Shown one piece after another: positions 59,093 to 64,000 of a DNA stretch of 64,000 bases. Source of the DNA: Nostoc foliaceum FACHB-393 (GTDB lineage: Bacteria > Cyanobacteriota > Cyanobacteriia > Cyanobacteriales > Nostocaceae). The translations under genes were made by a program, and so were the position numbers. Below the pieces are notes generated by a model. The model searched no databases. It was not told where the DNA came from and saw nothing but the letters and a program-made list of their open reading frames with translations. The DNA lies in contig NZ_JACJTD010000024.1 of assembly GCF_014698505.1 (NCBI RefSeq), positions 62,001 through 126,000 on the forward strand. The letters run 5' to 3'. Positions within the stretch are counted from its first letter, which is position 1. Each line of letters begins with the position of its first letter.

Positions 59093-59719
59093 GGTTTTCC
59101 TTGTGTAGATGAACTATTTGCCGATTGATAATATTAGCATGTAATTTGTTTGGTCAATTTGCATTGTGCTTGTCAATTAGGAAGGAAAATAAGCACAACG
59201 CAAGAAATTTACATGCATCTTTGGGGGGAAATGGTTTAACTAATTGTTATTTAAGCCCACCAAATCGGGAAGAACTGTCCCGTTAAATACAAAATAACAA
59301 AGAAAATATAAAAATGGCATTTCTTTAACTTATGGATTGCTAATCCTGGAGATAGCAATTTTATATATTAAATATAAATGCTTGGTTCTGAAACTGCCTA
59401 GTATCTAGAGATGGACTTGGGGGGAGAAAAAAACTGTTTAGTTCTGACTCCATATAGACTTCGCTAGGATTAGACTCTAATATCTAGCGATTTTAGGCTA
59501 TTAAATATCTAGTAATCTGTCCGGTATGATACACTAGCTAACCTAGATATTATCTAATAAGTAGCAAGAAATCCTTTGATAAGTCCAAGCTAATATACTT
59601 ATGACTTATAGTATTTACAAGAATAATTGCAATAAATGCATCGGCTGTAGGGGCCTATAGCACTACGCCCCTACGAAAATATATCATGTATTTTGTGAAA
59701 TGGTATAATTATGAAAATT
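59093..59719. other. Long gene-free interval
   Basis: About 625 AT-rich bases with no supported gene. A Nostoc palindrome, GTAGGGGC / GCCCCTAC, lies at 59647-59674 near the 3' end of the kinase gene. The promoter of the Mo-dependent-nitrogenase-like gene should lie near 59100-59200. Confidence 0.45.
59647..59674. repeat. Dispersed palindromic repeat (GTAGGGGC / GCCCCTAC)
   Basis: An 8-bp perfect stem with a 12-base loop, the common Nostoc GTAGGGGCG-type palindrome. It lies 45 bases beyond the kinase stop and might help end transcription, though no T-run follows. Confidence 0.6.
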
Positions 59720-61183
59720 TTATTTCTTAAAATATCTCAAGCCGTAACGATCTTGATATTTGCTGATATATTCTACATTCTGTTGCTCTAATTTTGACAA
59801 CAATTTAGGTGGAAATGCTTTTGGTGAATATATAGGGCGATACCAAGGTTGCTTATTAAAGTAATCTTGTAATTCAGGAGTATCAAAACGGCGACCATGA
59901 CTAGCAAAAATCGAATTTCGCATAATATCTAGTTCAAAACCATCTTTACCATCCAAATCTGTATCAGTTATAAGTCTTTGGGAAAGCCAGAAATAAGTGT
60001 TGATAGCCGCGGTAGCATCTGGCGATATTGATGTAGTTGAGGAAGGTATAGATTGAGTCGGAACAGATGGGCTATTTAGTGTCAATGTAGGAGTTTCTAT
60101 CACGGGGCTTGTGACAGTTGACGGCGTTTCTGAAGGTAACACCGTTTTGTCTGCTATAGATTGAGTAGGTTTTGTAAATACCTGACTAATAATCACAGAT
60201 GCACCGATTAGCCCACCTGCAATCAAACTGCCGACAAGGATATTATTTTGACTATTACCTTGAGGGCTAGGCTGTGGTTTGACAGGTACTGTCTGAGGTG
60301 GGGGTGCAGAGACTACAGTTGGTTGAGTCAAGAGGGGTTGCGTTGGTGGAATTGGATTTGCTATGCTCTGTAAGGTGTCCAGCATGGCTCTGGCTGTGGG
60401 GTAGCGATCGCGCGGATGATAAGCGATCGCTTTATCGATCACTCCTGCCATAATTGGGCTAACATGACCAGCATACTGTCGCCACACAATTTCACCCGTC
60501 TGGGAATCCGTTTCTAGTTGTTGTGCTTGTCTACCAGTTAGCAAATAAATTACCGTCATTCCTAGACTGTATAAATCACTCGAATAAACTGGTCTACCTG
60601 CGGCTTGTTCACTCGGCATATAGCCAGGTGTACCAATTACAATCGAACTAGTAGGATTGCCTTGAGAATTTACTACTGTTCCCATCGATTCCCGTATAGC
60701 GCCAAAATCAATCAGCACTGGTTTACCGTCTCGATGACGCACAATAATGTTATCCGGTTTAATATCACGGTGAACGATATGCTTAGAGTGAACGTAATCC
60801 AGGACAGGTAATAAATTCATGAATAATTCCTGGACAGCGCCTTCACTAAATAGCCCCTGCGTTTGCACTTTTCCAGTTAGGGTATCGCCTTCAACCCACT
60901 CCTGAACTAAGTAAAATTGCCCGCCTGAGGAAAAGTAGGCATACAATGCTGGAATTTGGTCATTTGCGCCACCAAGTTCTTCTAGAATAGCTGCTTCGCG
61001 TTGAAACCTCTCTTGCACTAACTGGTAAATTTGGGGATTGTTGTGAATTGGTCTTAGCTGTTTAACCACACAACGGCGCTTTGAAGGCATGTAAGTATCT
61101 TCTGCTAGATAGGTTTCACCAAACCCACCAGCGCCTAGTGTGCGGATAACTTGATAGCGATCGTTTAGCAGCTGTATTGTCAT
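59720..61183 (-). CDS. Ser/Thr protein kinase (Hanks type) with C-terminal YARHG domain
   Basis: A 487-residue membrane kinase. The glycine loop GAGGFG is at 17-22, the catalytic Lys at 41, HRDIKPDN with Asp140 at 138-145, DFG at 159-161 and GTPGYMPSEQ at 184-193. A Pro-rich linker precedes one membrane helix (about 316-338). The external part ends in a YARHG domain (about 410-487), where the signature reads FASHGRRF. The kinase therefore probably senses something outside the membrane. No partner substrate lies nearby. The downstream GIY-YIG gene is upstream in the same direction and separate. Confidence 0.95.
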   Translation of the reverse strand: MTIQLLNDRYQVIRTLGAGGFGETYLAEDTYMPSKRRCVVKQLRPIHNNPQIYQLVQERFQREAAILEELGGANDQIPALYAYFSSGGQFYLVQEWVEGDTLTGKVQTQGLFSEGAVQELFMNLLPVLDYVHSKHIVHRDIKPDNIIVRHRDGKPVLIDFGAIRESMGTVVNSQGNPTSSIVIGTPGYMPSEQAAGRPVYSSDLYSLGMTVIYLLTGRQAQQLETDSQTGEIVWRQYAGHVSPIMAGVIDKAIAYHPRDRYPTARAMLDTLQSIANPIPPTQPLLTQPTVVSAPPPQTVPVKPQPSPQGNSQNNILVGSLIAGGLIGASVIISQVFTKPTQSIADKTVLPSETPSTVTSPVIETPTLTLNSPSVPTQSIPSSTTSISPDATAAINTYFWLSQRLITDTDLDGKDGFELDIMRNSIFASHGRRFDTPELQDYFNKQPWYRPIYSPKAFPPKLLSKLEQQNVEYISKYQDRYGLRYFKK

Positions 61184-61231
61184 GGGAGATTACAAGGGAT
61201 ATGCATAAGATAGTTTTCCCCAAAACTGCCT

Positions 61232-61780
61232 TTATTTCAAATCTAGTAAACCTTCTTCTTTCAATTTAGGATTGAAGCGAATTTGCATTTGCAAACCACG
61301 CACTTCTAACAATTGCGTTGAAATTTCTGCTTCTACTCTCCGTGCCACATTTTTGATAATTTTTATTTGTGCTAATTCATCATTAGCTGGATTTTGATAT
61401 TTTGCTTGTTCTTCAGGTGTCATTACAACTTTGACATCAATGGGATGAGTCCATTTTTCCTTTTGATCCCCATTTCCCCAGGGGACACTGCCATTTTCAG
61501 CAATCCAAGCATTTTCAGTATTTTCTAAAATTGTGCGACTAGGGCGTTCAATAGTTTGAACTTTTACCCAATAGCATTGCTGTGGCTGACGGACTAAATG
61601 CTGTTTGAGGCTGAGGTAAACATCACGGGAGTATCCTACAAATTGCAGCACTTTTTCTTGGTCAAAGATAGCATATACCCCGATTTTACCTTGAAATTGT
61701 TCGGGTAATTGACCGCGATCGTCAATGTAAGGAATGTATTCTAGGGTTGCCAAAGAAGCAAGATTCGTTTCAAGAGCCAT
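61232..61780 (-). CDS. GIY-YIG nuclease-like domain protein
   Basis: A 182-residue protein. The N-terminal half contains the GIY-YIG pattern: GVYAIFDQ then LQFVGYSRDVYLSLKQHL (about 33-63), with VG replacing YIG and no clear upstream Arg/Glu pair beyond that. TENAWIAENGSVPWGN follows. The C-terminal half is charged and includes VARRVEAEISTQLLEVRG. Many cyanobacterial proteins of this shape exist; nuclease activity is not assured. It lies 48 bases before the kinase gene in the same direction. Confidence 0.83.
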   Translation of the reverse strand: MALETNLASLATLEYIPYIDDRGQLPEQFQGKIGVYAIFDQEKVLQFVGYSRDVYLSLKQHLVRQPQQCYWVKVQTIERPSRTILENTENAWIAENGSVPWGNGDQKEKWTHPIDVKVVMTPEEQAKYQNPANDELAQIKIIKNVARRVEAEISTQLLEVRGLQMQIRFNPKLKEEGLLDLK

Positions 61781-61852
61781 ACATCAAATATCAAACTTAC
61801 TATTTGCCTTCAGAATTGAGAATTGTTAATTAGGTAAAATTATCTTGTAAGA

Positions 61853-62182
61853 TTAACTATTACCCAGTTTTTGGTAAATTGCACAAAGGCGACTGGGTTT
61901 AAAAATCTTAGCACTAAACATGAAGTTGGGTGGTACGTTGATAATGGCATACTCATCAGATTCATGATACTTTTCAAATTCTGTTGGCATTCCTTTAGTG
62001 GTAGTTAAGCTGTAAGGAACTGGTTGGAAAAGTAATTCTGTAAATCTAACTTGCTTACACTGCAATTGTTGACGAATTTGGCTTAAGAAAGCCTCGCTGG
62101 TCAATAAATTGAATAGAGTTTCTTGAGCTTGTGCTTCAAGAGTGAAATTGCCATCAAAGTTCTGGACGATTTTAAGGGACAT
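61853..62182 (-). CDS. Hypothetical protein of 109 residues
   Basis: An ATG-started frame with protein-like composition, mostly polar with short hydrophobic stretches, no signal peptide and no membrane helix. Segments such as EAQAQETLFNLLTSEAFLSQI suggest a helical N-terminal half and RFTELLFQPVPYSL a strand. I do not recognise the family. It lies 72 bases before the GIY-YIG gene in the same direction, so they may be co-transcribed. Confidence 0.65.
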   Translation of the reverse strand: MSLKIVQNFDGNFTLEAQAQETLFNLLTSEAFLSQIRQQLQCKQVRFTELLFQPVPYSLTTTKGMPTEFEKYHESDEYAIINVPPNFMFSAKIFKPSRLCAIYQKLGNS

Positions 62183-62616
62183 TTTCCGTATAGGTAGCTA
62201 TTAACGACTAAGTAATGGTAAAGGATGGCAACAATGCAAAAGTGCTAGACAACGAAGCCTACCTTTTTGTGCAGATGAGCTTTGTGAAAAATCCCACTTT
62301 AAGATCAGCCTATTGGATTGTGTGACTTCTGTCAGCCACAGGAAGAAGCTAGCATGATTAAGAATCGTGAAGTTTAGCAGATTTTCAGGGATAGGTGATT
62401 TTTCCTTAACGTTGTGCTGACATTCAGATACTGTATTAAAACGATACCTAGGAAGGGCTACGCCGCACTTGCCACTCTCCCTAAAAACGATGTTCACCCA
62501 ACAAAAATGAGTGGATAATCGTGATATAAACCACAACTATCCACTCAAAGTTTAGTAAATCGGGTTTGCTAGAAAAACCCAAGTAGATTATTGAAACTTG
62601 GCAAACTTCAAACCAA
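62183..62616. other. Gene-free interval
   Basis: About 430 bases between same-strand genes. A long open frame in part of it is judged non-coding. An inverted repeat at 62509-62546 is the only structure that stands out. Confidence 0.4.
62509..62546 (-). terminator. Possible terminator after the 64-residue acidic protein
   Basis: GAGTGGATA (62509-62517) and TATCCACTC (62538-62546) form a 9-bp stem with a 20-base loop; on the minus strand it is followed by ATTTTTGTT. It is 70 bases beyond the stop. Confidence 0.4.
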
Positions 62617-62811
62617 TTAACGTGACTCAGTTCCCTGATTGGGACTACCTGCTACAGAATCATTTTCTGGTGCTTCTGGTGTAGCAGTGGATTTAGCATC
62701 GCTCTTTTCATCATCGCCAGTTTTGCGCTTACTTTCGTCAACAGGGGTTTCGTAATTACCAGAAGCACCGGGTGTACCTTCTTGGCTACCAGCTTTTTGT
62801 GGTTCAGACAT
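62617..62811 (-). CDS. Small acidic, low-complexity hypothetical protein
   Basis: A 64-residue hydrophilic protein, MSEPQKAGSQEGTPGASGNY..., rich in Gly, Ser, Glu, Asp and Lys, with no hydrophobic core. It is predicted to be disordered. An AGGA sequence lies upstream of the ATG. Similar short disordered proteins occur in Nostoc and are sometimes linked to desiccation or stress, but that link is not shown here. I do not recognise a family. Confidence 0.62.
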   Translation of the reverse strand: MSEPQKAGSQEGTPGASGNYETPVDESKRKTGDDEKSDAKSTATPEAPENDSVAGSPNQGTESR

Positions 62812-63079
62812 TATTACATTCCTAATAATCTTATTGTTGGTATTATCTTAAGAAGATTAACAGTGTAAATACATCTATCCAGATATAGTTATTGCTGATT
62901 TCTACCTCTATCAAAAGTATTGTTTAGTACTACTCATGTATACTGATAAAAATCCAGAAATGTAGAGCTTTTTAATGTTACAACGCTTTCTATGGTTAAG
63001 GGAGGTTTATTTCCGCCGATCTGTACTAGGTGAATAATATGATGTGATGATTGTGATACCAACTATCAAAGTGTCATTA

Positions 63080-63571
63080 ATGAACCAGAGCAATCTATCG
63101 TTACTATCTGGATGTATCCTTCGCAAGGCAACTTCTGCGGATAAGTGGTCGATTCGATTGCTGGTGTTTTCAGCGAAACTTGACCCAACCCAATTAAATT
63201 GGCAGCAATTTTGGGTAATTGAATGCGATTGCAATCTGGTAGCTTGTGGACAGCTACGTAATTTCTCAGGGGCGCAAGAACTTGGTAGTTTAGTCGTTGC
63301 GTCAACTTGGAGAGGTCGCGGTTTGGGTACTTTGCTAACGCAGCATTTGATTAATACAGCAACGCAACCACTTTATCTTGAATGTTTAGGTGAACGATTG
63401 GCGCAGTTTTACAGTCGCTTTGGTTTTGTGCCAATATCTTTTGAAGACTTGCCACAGTTTCCCAAGACAAGCGGCTTATCTACGCTCAAGAGTAAATTTA
63501 GATTCTCGCAATTAGCTAAAAAACTGCTGAGAGTTCCTGTGGTATTCATGGAACATCGAGGTAATTCGTAA
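63080..63571 (+). CDS. GNAT family N-acetyltransferase
   Basis: A 163-residue acetyltransferase from the ATG at 63080; an upstream GTG at 63044 would add 12 residues. ILRKATSADKWSIRLLVF opens the fold. GSLVVASTWRGRGLGTLLTQHLI has the acetyl-CoA pyrophosphate-binding motif R-G-x-G-L/T. YSRFGFVPIS closes the domain. The substrate is unknown. It stands alone between the acidic protein gene and the convergent methyltransferase gene. Confidence 0.88.
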   Translation: MNQSNLSLLSGCILRKATSADKWSIRLLVFSAKLDPTQLNWQQFWVIECDCNLVACGQLRNFSGAQELGSLVVASTWRGRGLGTLLTQHLINTATQPLYLECLGERLAQFYSRFGFVPISFEDLPQFPKTSGLSTLKSKFRFSQLAKKLLRVPVVFMEHRGNS

Positions 63572-63606
63572 TGACGCTCGCGGACTCGCTACCGCTACGC
63601 TAACGT
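63572..63606. repeat. Dispersed Nostoc-type repeat at the GNAT 3' end
   Basis: GACGCTCGCGGACTCGCTAC followed by CGCTACGCTAACG is a member of the short GC-rich palindromic families in this genome, directly after the GNAT stop. Confidence 0.5.
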
Positions 63607-63675
63607 AATTAATATTTGCAAAAAAGGCTTGATACAAGCTGTTTCCAACCCTTTCCTATTCCCTATTCCCCATTT

Positions 63676-64000
63676 TCAAATCGGAGGTTTAGCAAAAATT
63701 GTTAGTAAGACAGGCCCTAGTAAATAGTGGTGATTCAAACACAATAGCCCAGCAGAGGAGCCAAGAAGTTGACGTTGATTAGGGCTGTAGAGTCTAATTC
63801 CACGCGGAGAGATTGGCAATAATTGAGGTTCTGTCTCTTTTTTAGAGGTAATGTCAACTAAATAGAAGCGTCCACCAGGAGAAAGTACCCGTGCTATCTC
63901 ACTAACCACCTGTTTAGGCTCCAAATAGTGCAAGAAGCTGATAGTGCTGAAAACAGCATCAAATTGACCATCAGCAAATGGAAGAGACTCAGCTTTCCCC
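63676..64000 (-). CDS. Class I SAM-dependent methyltransferase, partial (5' end beyond window)
   Basis: The C-terminal 107 codons of a methyltransferase of the Methyltransf_11 type. Reading in frame from the window edge gives SLPFADGQFDAVFSTISFLH (motif after the SAM site) and then SEIARVLSPGGRFYLVDI, the classic closing motif. The SAM-binding GxGxG and the start codon are outside the window. The substrate cannot be predicted. Confidence 0.88.
   Translation of the reverse strand, partial: GKAESLPFADGQFDAVFSTISFLHYLEPKQVVSEIARVLSPGGRFYLVDITSKKETEPQLLPISPRGIRLYSPNQRQLLGSSAGLLCLNHHYLLGPVLLTIFAKPPI

Noticed and set aside
62201-62536. 111-residue minus-strand frame
   Set aside because: No ribosome site, irregular composition, contains an inverted repeat at its start; probably chance.
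1-64000. tRNA, rRNA and CRISPR arrays
   Set aside because: Intergenic regions were read for tRNA T-arm patterns, rRNA-like sequence and regularly spaced repeats; none was found, although a short RNA could be missed without computation.

Overview
The window looks like the chromosome of a filamentous, probably heterocyst-forming cyanobacterium of the Nostoc group. The evidence is: very frequent GCGATCGC (HIP1) octamers inside genes; many small palindromic and low-complexity repeats of the kinds typical of Nostoc; a large STAND/CHASE2 signalling protein; a Mo-dependent-nitrogenase-like protein; and a phosphoribulokinase-like gene. No rRNA, tRNA, CRISPR array or complete insertion sequence was seen. 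The identification is inferred from sequence character only.

Region 1 (1-19092, all on the minus strand) is an exopolysaccharide cluster. In transcription order, the upstream unit contains a PglF/WbpM-type dehydratase, a beta-propeller protein, a FemAB/GNAT-like protein, a MurJ-like flippase, two GT4 glycosyltransferases, an O-antigen ligase/polymerase, a third GT4, an AsnB-type amidotransferase and a DUF4091 envelope protein. After a repeat-rich gap, a second unit contains a nucleotide-sugar dehydrogenase, a UDP-uronate epimerase, a GT4 and a sugar-phosphate transferase cut by the window edge. Together these can make nucleotide sugars, build a lipid-linked repeat unit, flip it and polymerise it. 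A 59-bp sequence is shared upstream of both units.

Region 2 (19093-37963) is mostly housekeeping and transport: ilvN, a BON protein, an alpha/beta hydrolase, a 1559-residue STAND-CHASE2 protein whose NTPase domain has been expanded by repeat DNA, infC, an MFS-like/HEAT protein, a TrkA-type RCK protein, a DUF3124 lipoprotein, and two CPA1 antiporters around a DUF389 membrane protein.

Region 3 (37909-51121) is the most interesting. A seven-gene minus-strand operon (Old Yellow Enzyme, diheme cytochrome, 4-TM protein, second diheme cytochrome, lipoxygenase-family protein, ABM monooxygenase, saccharopine-dehydrogenase-like reductase) ends in a strong terminator. It is divergent from a plus-strand set (third diheme cytochrome, lipase, SDR). 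The content suggests lipid release, oxygenation and reduction, that is, an oxylipin-like pathway. The lipoxygenase-like protein lacks canonical residues at two of the five iron-ligand positions.

Region 4 (51223-64000) holds radC, a small EACC1-like protein paired with a caspase-like protease carrying a C-terminal membrane domain (a probable conflict or cell-death module), a phosphoribulokinase-like kinase lacking one redox cysteine, a CoA-binding protein, an O-methyltransferase, a creatininase-family protein, a cupin, a Mo-dependent-nitrogenase-like protein, a Ser/Thr kinase with a YARHG domain, a GIY-YIG protein, small hypotheticals, a GNAT protein and a truncated methyltransferase.

Repeat DNA has repeatedly entered genes here. 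It supplies the C-termini of a glycosyltransferase (12554) and a hydrolase (21352) and an internal linker of the STAND protein.
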